A stretch of 64,000 bases of DNA from Erwinia tasmaniensis Et1/99 (GTDB lineage: Bacteria; Pseudomonadota; Gammaproteobacteria; Enterobacterales; Enterobacteriaceae). Made by a program: the position numbers and the translations under genes. The stretch covers positions 2,728,001 to 2,792,000 of the forward strand of contig NC_010694.1 of assembly GCF_000026185.1 (NCBI RefSeq). Direction: 5' to 3'. This document shows, piece by piece, positions 7,555 to 15,109 of this stretch (position 1 is the stretch's first letter; each line of letters begins with the position of its first letter). The notes under the pieces are model-generated. The model saw nothing but the letters and a program-made list of their open reading frames with translations. It made no database searches and was not told where the DNA came from.

Positions 7555-8153
7555 TGGGGTATCTCCAGTCCGGGAATGGTTAGCTGTATCAGGGCGGCAA
7601 TACGGGCAAGGGCGGGGCGTAGCGTCTTTAACTCACGTTTCCGCTGGCTCATTTCTGCGCTACCGTGTTTGCCGTGCCGCCAGTGTGATTTATGGTCTGC
7701 TGCTGCAAGAATGTTCTGCGCCCTCTGCGGTGGCATGGCCTCCAGTTCGTCCAGTGAGGGAATGAGTACCGGGCGAATATCAGAGAAGTGGGGGTTGTGG
7801 CGGAAATAGCCATCAACCAACTGGCGCTGTACCTGCCATGCTAAATCATCGGTAAATGGCTTTGTCAGTAGCAGATAGCCAAACTCTGTAAAAACGGTGA
7901 CTTTCCCACGAACAGGGCTGGTTATTTTTTTGCCAGGGCGTTTAATGCCCCTGGCTAAACCGTCAACACTTCCCGCGCTCACTACAAAGTAATCTTTCCC
8001 CTCAATGAAGTGGCGGCGGTTACGCTGAAATGCGTTTTTGGCTGTGTCTTTCGGGCGCTGGTGAACCGTGTCAATCATGGCGAACGTCACCACGCGCTGG
8101 CCCTGATACTCCACCAGCGGCATTTTTGCATCATGCAGGGTTATGGCTTTCAT
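7551..8153 (-). CDS. ORF6N-domain antirepressor-like protein
   Basis: 200 residues. Residues about 10-100 carry the ORF6N pattern (LVEYQGQRVVTFAMID, then FQRNRRHFIEGKDYF and FTEFGYLLLTKPF), a DNA-binding domain of phage antirepressors. The C-terminal part is a helical region with no recognised motif. In prophages such proteins relieve repression or sense helper phages. It overlaps the 59-residue gene upstream and the 58-residue gene downstream by four bases each, so it belongs to the main leftward operon. The second antirepressor-like gene at 9409 belongs to the AntA/AntB type, so the element has two different candidates for helper sensing. Confidence 0.8.
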   Translation of the reverse strand: MKAITLHDAKMPLVEYQGQRVVTFAMIDTVHQRPKDTAKNAFQRNRRHFIEGKDYFVVSAGSVDGLARGIKRPGKKITSPVRGKVTVFTEFGYLLLTKPFTDDLAWQVQRQLVDGYFRHNPHFSDIRPVLIPSLDELEAMPPQRAQNILAAADHKSHWRHGKHGSAEMSQRKRELKTLRPALARIAALIQLTIPGLEIPQ

Positions 8154-8329
8154 GCTGCCACCTCCTGAGCACGGGTGATGCGGATATGAGACAATCCGGC
8201 GTGTTGCGCCTGTAGCATGGCGGCTGCTTTGGCGCTCTCTGCGCTGCCTGATCGGGTTTTGTGGTTAATGCCAATGGTCAGTCCGCGCTTGTTGGTTCCG
8301 TAGCCGTACACGGTGAAATAATTAAGCAT
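8150..8329 (-). CDS. Small operon protein, 59 aa
   Basis: Begins MLNYFTVYGYGTNKRGLTIG and contains INHKTRSGSAESAKAAAMLQ, an arrangement of two beta strands and a helix. It is not named here. The start lies inside the end of the Icd-like gene (8-base overlap) and the stop overlaps the ORF6N start (ATGA). It would be too short for most gene finders. Confidence 0.55.
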   Translation of the reverse strand: MLNYFTVYGYGTNKRGLTIGINHKTRSGSAESAKAAAMLQAQHAGLSHIRITRAQEVAA

Positions 8330-9245
8330 GACGCACCTCCTTCACAGGCAGCCGTCCGGCAAAAAAGCAGACGTTATCTTTTGCCAGAGTGCGGCGGGCT
8401 TCGCGCTCGTTTTCGGCGGCGATATGGTGGATGACAGGTGACAATGCCGGGTTATCACGGCGAACGGCGGCGATAATCCAGACAAAATGGCGGTGCTGGT
8501 GGCCTGAATTCAGGCCGAACGGCTCCCGCCCTTGTGGGTGTGTGGTAATATCCATTACAGCGACCTCGTTAGGTGTATTAACGGTGGTGGTTAGATGCCC
8601 TGTTAGTGTTGACGCACTGCGGGGCATTGTTTTTTGTGGCATGTGATAGTAATGTGTCATCACACATATATACATTACTATTGGTGTAGCTAACGTGTCA
8701 ACACACAAGAATGAACGTAGAGGTAATCCCCCCTTCCAATTCAGGCTTGGTCCTGAATTACGGGAATCGATGGAAGCGGCACAACAAAATGACGGTGACG
8801 AGTCTTTGGCTGCATGGATTAAGCGGATCATCCGTAAAGAGCTACAATCTCGCGGCATAGAGCCTAAAGCCTGATTATTTCCGGCATCGTGGCAAAGGGT
8901 GGCATTCGCAGTGCTGCCCTTTTTTATGGACTCGCAAAACTCAAGGCTTCCCTTGTGCGCAGTGGTCGCAAAATGTCGTAACGTGTCCTTAAATTCGCCT
9001 CGCGTACTGGTCACGAAACTCTCTAACGTGCCCGAAAACTCCCCTTGCACACCAGCTAAGCAATTAATCCCCCGCTTCATTTCAATGGTAGAAAAACTTT
9101 CCACTACGTGAGGTTTTGTGAGGTTTTCACTTCCGGTGATCGGGCGTGAAATTACGGTTTCTTTCAGGCTCTGAACCATAACATTTACTAACAGGCCAGC
9201 CAGTGGGAAGGCTTCTTTCTGGACGGCGGCTTGAGTCACTCGCAT
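8322..9245 (-). CDS. Icd/Ash-like protein; the 5' half of the frame is uncertain
   Basis: The frame has 307 codons. The last 85 residues (PFGLNSGHQHRHFVWIIAA, then HHIAAENEREARRTLAKDNV and CFFAGRLPVKEVRHA) match the P4-type family annotated as host cell division inhibitor Icd-like. In P4-like elements this family lies in the early immunity region. The first part contains 15-residue repeats of the form GEFxxTLxxF. The middle (about 8695-8874) is antisense to a better reading frame on the other strand and has low-complexity, Ser/Cys-rich composition, so it may not be translated. The expressed protein might start near ATG 8660 or 8606 instead of 9245. Its ATG at 9245 overlaps the DUF4222 gene by ten bases. 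Confidence 0.6.
   Translation of the reverse strand: MRVTQAAVQKEAFPLAGLLVNVMVQSLKETVISRPITGSENLTKPHVVESFSTIEMKRGINCLAGVQGEFSGTLESFVTSTRGEFKDTLRHFATTAHKGSLEFCESIKKGSTANATLCHDAGNNQALGSMPRDCSSLRMIRLIHAAKDSSPSFCCAASIDSRNSGPSLNWKGGLPLRSFLCVDTLATPIVMYICVMTHYYHMPQKTMPRSASTLTGHLTTTVNTPNEVAVMDITTHPQGREPFGLNSGHQHRHFVWIIAAVRRDNPALSPVIHHIAAENEREARRTLAKDNVCFFAGRLPVKEVRHA
8646..8681. promoter_or_regulatory. Palindromic operator candidate upstream of the RHH gene
   Basis: ATAGTAATGT at 8646-8655 and ACATTACTAT at 8672-8681 form perfect 10-bp arms around a 16-base spacer that itself holds TGTG/CACA. It sits 14 bases before the ribbon-helix-helix gene on the plus strand, at the point where a shorter Icd-like gene would start on the minus strand. 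Autoregulation by the small RHH protein is a natural guess. Confidence 0.5.
8695..8874 (+). CDS. Small Arc-type ribbon-helix-helix regulator
   Basis: 59 codons from GTG at 8695 to TGA at 8874. The product reads PPFQFRLGPELRESMEAAQQ followed by ESLAAWIKRIIRKEL, the usual strand-helix-helix of Arc/MetJ-like repressors. It runs against the long leftward operon. A perfect palindrome lies just upstream. The likely role is a repressor of the leftward or its own promoter. No strong ribosome site is seen before the GTG; an ATG at codon 26 would remove the DNA-binding strand, so it is not favoured. Confidence 0.65.
   Translation: MSTHKNERRGNPPFQFRLGPELRESMEAAQQNDGDESLAAWIKRIIRKELQSRGIEPKA
8931..9055. 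repeat. Three degenerate repeats of about 45 bp
   Basis: Units at 8966-9010 and 9011-9055 are each 45 bp, begin TC(G/A)C and share TAACGTG(T/C)CC. A shorter, damaged copy lies at 8931-8965. On the minus strand they encode a 15-residue repeat (GEFSGTLESFVTSTR, then GEFKDTLRHFATTAHK). Being a multiple of three fits a protein repeat. The position also resembles the P4 immunity region, where repeated sequences act at the RNA level. Confidence 0.6.
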
Positions 9246-9409
9246 GGCGTCACCTCGATAAACTCCGCTTTAAACTTCTCTAACGGCTGTTGGCACGGGT
9301 GCGGGTAGCCGGGGCGCATAAAAACCACGTTCCCGCCGCTCATGCCGCGCAGTGTGACGGTGCGCCCGTGTGAGTCCTTAAACTGGCGCTGTTGGGTGCG
9401 GGTGGTCAT
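9236..9409 (-). CDS. DUF4222 family protein, 57 aa
   Basis: Begins MTTRTQQRQFKDSHGRTVTL and continues with a GMSGGNVVFMRPGY segment, ending in KFKAEFIEVTP. This pattern (QRxxKDxxGxxVTVxGMSGxxVxFxRxGY) matches the DUF4222 family of small phage proteins. Its ATG overlaps the TAA of the AntA/AntB gene by one base (TAATG) and its end overlaps the Icd-like frame by ten. Function is unknown. Confidence 0.75.
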   Translation of the reverse strand: MTTRTQQRQFKDSHGRTVTLRGMSGGNVVFMRPGYPHPCQQPLEKFKAEFIEVTPCE

Positions 9410-10245
9410 TAGTGAACCTCCAGACGTTTAGCTAGCCAGCGCTGTGACAGGCGCACCAGCTCCGCTTTGCGCTGGTCATAAGACATACCCATATCTATAA
9501 GTGTGATATCGGTGCTTTCCAGATAGGTGAGGTGTTCCAGCTGCCCGGCGCTCATGCTGTCGCGTGGCTCCGTGGTAATGCCGCTGGACTGCGCCCACTG
9601 CTTAGCCGTCAGGCCACCCAGCACAATGCGGGCGATCATGTTGCTTTCGTTGGTGTAGTGGCGCTGTTGGGTCTGCTTCCCCAGCTCGGCGCGGGCAGCA
9701 TCCAGCGCGGCGCACATTGGCTTAAACATGCTGGCGGCACTGATACGTGCCTTTAGCTGGCGGCGGTACTGTACGGCTATTTCCGGCGCACTTATCTGTA
9801 AGGCTTCTTCACACTGGGTGAAGTAACGACGAACGGCGCGGCCTTGCTCGTTGCGCTCTACCATCGCCAGCTCTTTTGCCATATTCAAACACAGGCCATA
9901 ATCTTTACTGCGCCGATCCCCCCCGCGCCTTGAAGTCCATTTGGTAACGGGGTGGTTAAAGTCTGTACTTTGATTCCTGAAATTTGAGGGATCAAAAACG
10001 ACATAATCCGCACCCAATGAAAACCCGTACTCCTCAATGCGGCCTTTAACCCATGTAGAAAAGTCGTTACCTACTCCCAGCGCTGCGTGTAAAGCCTTCG
10101 CGCTCACAATGCTGGTTTGACGCCCGCCAATTTGACCGGGAATAACCGGAACAATTTCAGCGAAGCTATTTGCGTTGATATCGCTGCGGCGGTGCTCAAA
10201 GTGAGGGGCGGCCCCAGAAATTAATCTGCTATTTTCGATTTTCAT
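9409..10245 (-). CDS. AntA/AntB-type phage antirepressor
   Basis: 278 residues. The AntA/AntB domain spans about residues 45-130 (SIVSAKALHAALGVGNDFSTW, with the family's DFSTWVKxRIxxYGF pattern, and a KELAMVERNEQGRAVRRYF segment at its end). The C-terminal half is helical with no recognised enzyme motif. AntA/AntB proteins of phages counteract repressors. The gene starts 14 bases after the 138-residue gene and is followed directly by DUF4222, within the leftward operon. Confidence 0.82.
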   Translation of the reverse strand: MKIENSRLISGAAPHFEHRRSDINANSFAEIVPVIPGQIGGRQTSIVSAKALHAALGVGNDFSTWVKGRIEEYGFSLGADYVVFDPSNFRNQSTDFNHPVTKWTSRRGGDRRSKDYGLCLNMAKELAMVERNEQGRAVRRYFTQCEEALQISAPEIAVQYRRQLKARISAASMFKPMCAALDAARAELGKQTQQRHYTNESNMIARIVLGGLTAKQWAQSSGITTEPRDSMSAGQLEHLTYLESTDITLIDMGMSYDQRKAELVRLSQRWLAKRLEVH

Positions 10246-10259
10246 TTTTCAGGCTCCGA

Positions 10260-10676
10260 TTAGGCGGCGGTGAATAAGTCCGGGTATAAGGTCAGAATGT
10301 CGTTAATTTCCTGCTGTGACAGCCCACGATAGCCACCAGCGGCGGCGTTGTGGTTTACCAGCTGAATAACGCGCATGACGTCAGCGCGGCATGTGAAGCG
10401 ATAGCGGAAATGTGATCCGATGCCGTCAGGGTTTTTCTCGTCGATACGCTCAAGGTGAATATCAAGGCTGCGTTCTAATTCGCTGGCATAATTTCTGCCA
10501 GACGATAAGCGGCAATAGCGTAATATTTCATTTTCGGTAAAGCCGTTAACCCCGGTGCGCATCATGTATATGCGGGCGCGGTGCTTTTTCGGTGCTGGCT
10601 TGATGGTGGCGGTAGGGGTATCATCGTTGGCGCTAACCTGTTCGACAATGCCCGCCACGCTGCGGGTTTTCTGCAT
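10260..10676 (-). CDS. Hypothetical operon protein following AlpA, 138 aa
   Basis: Contains a helix-rich centre (NGFTENEILRYCRLSSGRNYA followed by ELERSLDIHLERIDEKNPDG) that could be a winged-helix unit, and a C-terminal LSQQEINDILTLYPDLF. No named family. Its ATG overlaps the alpA stop by one base (TAATG at 10676), so it is coupled to alpA. Confidence 0.6.
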   Translation of the reverse strand: MQKTRSVAGIVEQVSANDDTPTATIKPAPKKHRARIYMMRTGVNGFTENEILRYCRLSSGRNYASELERSLDIHLERIDEKNPDGIGSHFRYRFTCRADVMRVIQLVNHNAAAGGYRGLSQQEINDILTLYPDLFTAA

Positions 10677-10873
10677 TATGCCGCCTCCCCGTCACGCTCT
10701 GCGATACGCTGATTAATCCATGCGTCTATTTCACTTTCAACGAAAGCGATAGAGCGTGATCCAATTTTTACTGGTTTTGGGAATATCCCTTGAGAAATAA
10801 GTTTATATACCCAAGCCTTACCAAGACCTATGCGCCGGAGAACTTCCGGCATGCGGATGAGATTTTGTGACAT
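10676..10873 (-). CDS. AlpA-family regulator
   Basis: 65 residues with the AlpA helix-turn-helix (MPEVLRRIGLGKAWVYKLI, then FPKPVKIGSRSIAFVESEID and AWI). AlpA-type proteins act as excisionase or as activators of int in P4-like elements. It is the first gene of the leftward operon and follows a 186-base spacer with an inverted repeat and a TATAAT-like box on the minus strand. The int gene lies upstream beyond one cargo gene. Confidence 0.9.
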   Translation of the reverse strand: MSQNLIRMPEVLRRIGLGKAWVYKLISQGIFPKPVKIGSRSIAFVESEIDAWINQRIAERDGEAA

Positions 10874-10883
10874 ATATACCTCT

Positions 10884-10905
10884 ATTTACCAATTCATTCG
10901 TAAAT
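10884..10905. promoter_or_regulatory. Inverted repeat in the alpA promoter region
   Basis: ATTTAC at 10884-10889 and GTAAAT at 10900-10905 are perfect arms just upstream of alpA. They are short and AT-rich, so the site is only a candidate operator. Confidence 0.3.
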
Positions 10906-11059
10906 GGACATCTGTAGATAGAGGGATTATATGAATGACTTGCAAATTATATAATGACTAAAGCACTAACTTACTAATACAAGATTGTCATGAAAGAGAA
11001 AGGCCGTTAAACAACATTTTTTGTCATGACAAAGAAAGCAAGATTTCGACACAACTTTG

Positions 11060-12067
11060 TCACTTGCCTTGAAGTCCAACTTTTTGAATAAATGCATAGC
11101 TAAAAGATTTTAGAGATTCGATACGCTCAGTAACTGAGTCTGAATAAACATATTTATATGATGTTGTACTTTTTGCCGACCTCCCAGCCCCATAATATTT
11201 ATCCAGCTTAACCTGACTTTGGTTAAATGACTTCCACAATCTAAAAATAGTTCTGTTATCGACAAATTCTTTGATAAACCCGCACCCCATCAACATACTC
11301 ACAATCGAAGGGATTTGTCTTGCATTAAATCGATGTAGAGTATCTATGAAATCTATTGCCAATTGTCTTTCTAAAATCGTTGAATCTTTTCTTTTGGTAA
11401 TAATCCTTGCTCTTAAATTATCTATTCTCAACTGGATCGCATCAAGGCTAAATGCTCCCTGCCCTACAATAACTCGTCCTTCACGGGAATTCGATATAAA
11501 TTCCCTGAAAGCTGAATTTGCATGATAAGCATATAATTCCTCAAGTTTCTTCTTGTATTCTTCCAGTGTGTTTATCTCATCTTTTATTGTAGCACTTGTG
11601 TCCTCACCACTAAGATACCTACATATACATGCTAATATTTGCACGGGGATTTTGAATCTTGAATAAGAACAGGGAGGATTAAACCCTTCAAACATATCAT
11701 ACAACTCTTTCCATTCTTTTTTATCCAACCCATCAATAGAATGTGATTTGTAAATGAAAATCTTATGCGCAATAATCGCTTGATAGGGTATATCAAAGCC
11801 AGTAACAACACCTGATTTTTTTAAGGCACGGCTAATTCCATTATCATCCATGAATTCATTTACTTTATCAAAAACACAGGACATCTCTAGATCGTTTTCA
11901 ATATCCTGAAGGGCTGCGCTTGCTTTTTTAGTTATATCAATAGCCTCACTAATAGTAGTTATTTTTGATGAATTAATCTCTAACAAACAATAAGTCATGC
12001 AACTATCAAAAAAATCCAACTTTCTGTACAGATCATAAATATATTCATAGGAACTGTTTTTTTTCAC
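11060..12067 (-). CDS. AT-rich cargo gene of unknown function, 335 aa
   Basis: A GTG start at 12067 follows a good ribosome site (GAGGTGG). The product is soluble, largely helical and lysine-rich, with no signal peptide, membrane span or enzyme motif I can recognise. Its base composition is clearly more AT-rich than the surrounding element genes, which suggests a separate origin. It stands alone between alpA and int, a place where P4-like elements often carry accessory or anti-phage genes, so a defence role is possible but unsupported by motif. The last 30 residues (YVYSDSVTERIESLKSFSYA) show no obvious fold. Confidence 0.75.
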   Translation of the reverse strand: MKKNSSYEYIYDLYRKLDFFDSCMTYCLLEINSSKITTISEAIDITKKASAALQDIENDLEMSCVFDKVNEFMDDNGISRALKKSGVVTGFDIPYQAIIAHKIFIYKSHSIDGLDKKEWKELYDMFEGFNPPCSYSRFKIPVQILACICRYLSGEDTSATIKDEINTLEEYKKKLEELYAYHANSAFREFISNSREGRVIVGQGAFSLDAIQLRIDNLRARIITKRKDSTILERQLAIDFIDTLHRFNARQIPSIVSMLMGCGFIKEFVDNRTIFRLWKSFNQSQVKLDKYYGAGRSAKSTTSYKYVYSDSVTERIESLKSFSYAFIQKVGLQGK

Positions 12068-12197
12068 AACGCCACCTCGCGCCCTCTAATTTAGGAACCG
12101 TGCCAGCTCGTAGAGGTGTACGAATTTTCGGGGATCAGCCTAGACACGGTTTATTCTATTGTCGTCTATTATAGTCTACTGCTGTTTATATATCCAG

Positions 12198-13412
12198 CTA
12201 TGCGAGCTTTCCGAACGCACCATGTACCACATTATCCCCGCTTTCCAGCGCGTCCATATAATCGGCATACCATTGGAGCATTTCCCGTCTTCCGTCCAGG
12301 TACTGCGCGTGGTTATACGTTCCTCTAATACTGTTCTTATCGACGTGAGCTAACTGGGTTTCAACCCATGCGGAGTTATAACCCTGCTCATGTAGGATTG
12401 TGCTCATCGTGTGACGGAACCCATGCCCGGTGGCCTTGCCGTCATAGCCAATACGTTTAATGACCTGATTGATACTGGCCTCACTCATTGGCTTACCCGC
12501 ATCATTACGACCGGGGAAAACGTACTTACCCCGTCCGGTTAGCTGGTGGATTGCTTCAAGTAACGATTTAGCCTGGCTGGAAATGGGTACTATGTGGGGG
12601 CGGCGCATCTTCATACGTTCGGCGGGGATCTGCCAGATACCCTTATCAAAATCGATATCTGACCATTCAGAGGCGCGGAGTTCGATAGTCCTTAACCCGG
12701 TAATCATCAGTAGCTGGGTAGCGTAGCGGGTGATCATACTGCCACTGTAATTGCTCAGGTCATTAAGGAATGGGGGTATCTGGTCAACATTCAGGTGTGG
12801 GAAATGTTTTTGCTTGGGTGCTTTCAGTGCGCCAGCCAGATCGGTGACCGGGTTATTCTCTGCCCTGCCCGTTATCACCGCATGGGTAAAAATCTGCCTG
12901 CAAGCCTGCCGGGTCTTTTTCAGCTTATCCAGCACGCCGCGCTGCTCCATTTTACGCAACACTGCCAGCATTTCGGCGGGTTTAATCTCATTGATAGCCC
13001 GTTTACCGACAAACGGAAAAATATCCTTACTAAGATATTCCAGTATGTCGGTAGCATAGCCTTCTGACCAGTTTGTTTTTTTGTGCTCGTGCCACTCAAG
13101 CGCGATAGCTTCAAAGCTGTTTTGTACGGCTAATATTTTGGACTGTTTCTCTGCCTGCTTTTCCTGCCCCGGATCGCCACCCGCCGCCAGTATCTTTTTT
13201 GCCTCATCGCGCCGCCTTCTGGCATCGGACAGTGACACATCAGGATATACCCCCACCGCTAACAGCTTTTCTTTTCCTGCGGCACGGTACTTTAAGCGCC
13301 AGTATCTTGCACCATTGGGATTAACCAACAGGTACAGGCCGCCGCCGTCTGCCAGCTTATAGGGCTTGTCCTTGCCTCTGGCGGTGTCCACCTGGCGGGC
13401 GTTTAGCTTCAT
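12198..13412 (-). CDS. int: P4-type tyrosine integrase of the element
   Basis: 404 residues from ATG 13412. The N-terminal DUF4102-like domain contains PYKLADGGGLYL. A core-binding domain runs about 95-200, and the catalytic domain carries R241 (TGLRTIEL), H330 and R333 (HGFRHTMS), H356 (QLAHVD) and the nucleophile Y366 (RGTYNHAQYL). All are present, so it should be active. The frame extends to a GTG at 13466, but the homologous broken copy at 1-229 keeps only the MKL start in frame, which supports 13412. It ends toward the element interior and starts about 170 bases from the tRNA, the usual arrangement. Confidence 0.95.
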   Translation of the reverse strand: MKLNARQVDTARGKDKPYKLADGGGLYLLVNPNGARYWRLKYRAAGKEKLLAVGVYPDVSLSDARRRRDEAKKILAAGGDPGQEKQAEKQSKILAVQNSFEAIALEWHEHKKTNWSEGYATDILEYLSKDIFPFVGKRAINEIKPAEMLAVLRKMEQRGVLDKLKKTRQACRQIFTHAVITGRAENNPVTDLAGALKAPKQKHFPHLNVDQIPPFLNDLSNYSGSMITRYATQLLMITGLRTIELRASEWSDIDFDKGIWQIPAERMKMRRPHIVPISSQAKSLLEAIHQLTGRGKYVFPGRNDAGKPMSEASINQVIKRIGYDGKATGHGFRHTMSTILHEQGYNSAWVETQLAHVDKNSIRGTYNHAQYLDGRREMLQWYADYMDALESGDNVVHGAFGKLA

Positions 13413-13445
13413 ATTGGGGGTATCTCGTTTCATTGAACAGGAATC

Positions 13446-13464
13446 TACCCCCAAATGTACCCCC
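13446..13464. repeat. Pair of TACCCCC sites, likely integrase arm sites (right)
   Basis: TACCCCC at 13446-13452 and 13458-13464 repeats the sequence and 12-bp spacing of the left pair (474-492). The pair overlaps the 5' extension of the int frame, so integrase binding here could also control int. Confidence 0.5.
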
Positions 13465-13578
13465 ACATGATAGTGGATTACAATAGCCAGTAGTAGACCT
13501 TGAGATAACGCGATTAGGGGTTAAAGCCTGATTTGACGGGGTTTTGTAGACTTTGAGAGACGGTAAAAGAGGATAAAA

Positions 13579-13655
13579 TGGTACGCCCTACAGGATTCGA
13601 ACCTGTGACCTACGGCTTAGAAGGCCGGTGCTCTATCCAACTGAGCTAAGGGCGC
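13579..13655 (-). tRNA. argU: tRNA-Arg, anticodon TCT (argU type)
   Basis: The reverse strand gives GCGCCCTTAGCTCAGTTGGA at the 5' end, an anticodon arm with CTTCTAA, the T-arm core GGTTCGAATCC and an encoded CCA. Length is 77. The anticodon TCT reads AGA codons. In E. coli the same tRNA stands near folD and serves as a prophage attachment site, as it does here. Confidence 0.95.
13586..13598. repeat. Right att site inside tRNA-Arg
   Basis: CCCTACAGGATTC, identical to 403-415, covers part of the T-arm and acceptor stem on the minus strand. The tRNA stays complete because the element restores its 3' end. Confidence 0.85.
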
Positions 13656-13836
13656 ATAATGAATGCGTCGGATTATACGGCCAGCTTCGGCTGAGTCAAC
13701 GATTTTACTGCCGCCCGGCATCTGATGCTGAAGTAATGAACAATAACCTGCCAATCTCTGCCTGACAGCGTCGCCAGCTTCTGACAAAATAGGGGCAATT
13801 CCCGATTTAACTTAACGCAGATGGATACCCTCTCTG

Positions 13837-14703
13837 ATGGTAGCAAAAATTATTGATGGTAAAACGATTGCGCAGCAGGTGCGCAATGAGGTTGCCGGGT
13901 TAGTTCAGCAGCGTCTGGCCGCCGGTAAACGTGCGCCTGGCCTGGCGGTGGTTTTAGTGGGTGAAAATCCGGCTTCACAGATATATGTCAGCAGTAAACG
14001 CCGTGCCTGTGAAGAAGTTGGGTTTCTTTCACGCTCGTACGATTTGCCTGCCTCTACCAGCGAAGCGCAGCTGCTGGAGCTGATTACTCAGCTGAATGAT
14101 GACGCAGAAATAGACGGTATCCTGGTGCAGCTGCCGCTTCCTGCCGGCATCGATAATACCAAAGTGCTGGAGCATATCTCCCCGGCAAAAGATGTCGACG
14201 GCTTCCATCCTTATAACGTTGGCCGCCTGTGCCAGCGCGCCCCCACCCTGCGCCCGTGCACGCCACGCGGCATCGTGACGCTGCTGGAGCGTTACCAGAT
14301 TGATACCTTCGGGCTGAATGCCGTGGTGGTAGGTGCTTCCAACATAGTTGGCCGCCCGATGAGCATGGAGCTGCTGCTGGCCGGGTGCACCACTACCGTG
14401 ACTCACCGCTTTACCAAAAACCTGCGTCAGCATATTGAAAATGCCGATCTGCTGGTCGTCGCCGTTGGCAAGCCCGGCTTTATTCCCGGCGACTGGATAA
14501 AGCCGGGCGCGATCGTGATTGATGTCGGGATTAACCGTCTTGAAAGCGGCAAAGTGGTCGGCGACGTCGATTTTGACCTGGCCTCAACGCGAGCGTCCTG
14601 GATCACCCCGGTCCCGGGCGGCGTGGGTCCAATGACCGTTGCCACCCTGATCCAGAACACCCTGCAAGCCTGCGAAAATAATGACAATGGAGTATCAGCA
14701 TAA
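13837..14703 (+). CDS. folD: Methylenetetrahydrofolate dehydrogenase / cyclohydrolase FolD
   Basis: 288 residues, the family length. FolD makes 10-formyl-THF from 5,10-methylene-THF in two steps in the cytosol, feeding purine and formyl-Met synthesis. The catalytic region has YVSSK (Y and K at about 52 and 56), and the NADP site has [12 protein letters not shown] near 166. The family signature PGGVGPMT is near 262. It overlaps ybcJ by one base (TAATG), so the two are co-translated. Confidence 0.97.
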   Translation: MVAKIIDGKTIAQQVRNEVAGLVQQRLAAGKRAPGLAVVLVGENPASQIYVSSKRRACEEVGFLSRSYDLPASTSEAQLLELITQLNDDAEIDGILVQLPLPAGIDNTKVLEHISPAKDVDGFHPYNVGRLCQRAPTLRPCTPRGIVTLLERYQIDTFGLNAVVVGASNIVGRPMSMELLLAGCTTTVTHRFTKNLRQHIENADLLVVAVGKPGFIPGDWIKPGAIVIDVGINRLESGKVVGDVDFDLASTRASWITPVPGGVGPMTVATLIQNTLQACENNDNGVSA

Positions 14704-14915
14704 TGGCCACTTTCTCTCTGGGCGCTCATCCCCATGTCGATCTCTGTGACCTGATGAAGCTGGAAGGCTGGGTAGAGAGCGGCGCGATGGCAAAATCGTT
14801 TATCGCTGACGGTCTCGTTACGGTTAACGGCGCGGTGGAAACCCGCAAGCGCTGCAAGATTGTCGCCGGTCAGAAGGTGGATTTTGACGGCAACAGTGTG
14901 ACCGTGACTGCCTGA
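14703..14915 (+). CDS. ybcJ: S4-domain RNA-binding protein YbcJ
   Basis: 70 residues, the length in E. coli. A single S4-like RNA-binding fold spans most of the protein, with LEGWVESGAMAKSFIADGLV and the basic ETRKRCKIVAGQ. The role is unclear; RNA binding in ribosome or tRNA metabolism is assumed. It follows folD with a one-base overlap and is closed by a terminator. Confidence 0.92.
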   Translation: MATFSLGAHPHVDLCDLMKLEGWVESGAMAKSFIADGLVTVNGAVETRKRCKIVAGQKVDFDGNSVTVTA

Positions 14916-14937
14916 TTTAATCTGTTCCGCGCACAAG

Positions 14938-14962
14938 GCTGTCCTGTTGGGCAGCTTTTTTT
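14938..14962 (+). terminator. Terminator after folD-ybcJ
   Basis: GCTGTCC and GGGCAGC pair (one G.T) around the loop TGTT and are followed by a run of seven T. Confidence 0.8.
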
Positions 14963-15109
14963 ATGCCTGCAAGCCTACCCAGCGTTTATCTCTTCATCAT
15001 CTGACGCCGCATCGCCGTCTATACTGTGCTGGCTTGATGTATATCAATATATGGCTGACCGCTGGCGTTAAGCTGATGCTATACACCTTATAAACTGAAG
15101 AGGTTCACG

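Larger units (their letters stand above)
403..13598. mobile_element. P4-like satellite / integrative element in tRNA-Arg(TCT), about 13.2 kb
   Basis: It is bounded by a 13-bp direct repeat, one copy of which lies in the 3' half of tRNA-Arg. It encodes an integrase next to that tRNA, an AlpA-type excision/activation regulator, phage-type antirepressor-domain proteins, a primase/helicase with a neighbouring iteron array, and one lambda gpI-like tail gene. No capsid, portal, terminase or lysis gene is seen, so it cannot make particles alone. P4 genes psu, sid and delta are not recognised, so it is P4-like in its integration and replication modules only. Completeness of int, alpA and the replication genes suggests it may still be mobile. 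Confidence 0.85.

Noticed and set aside
403..13598. Complete P4 prophage
   Set aside because: No psu, sid, delta, or ogr-like gene recognised; only the int/alpA/primase type modules fit.
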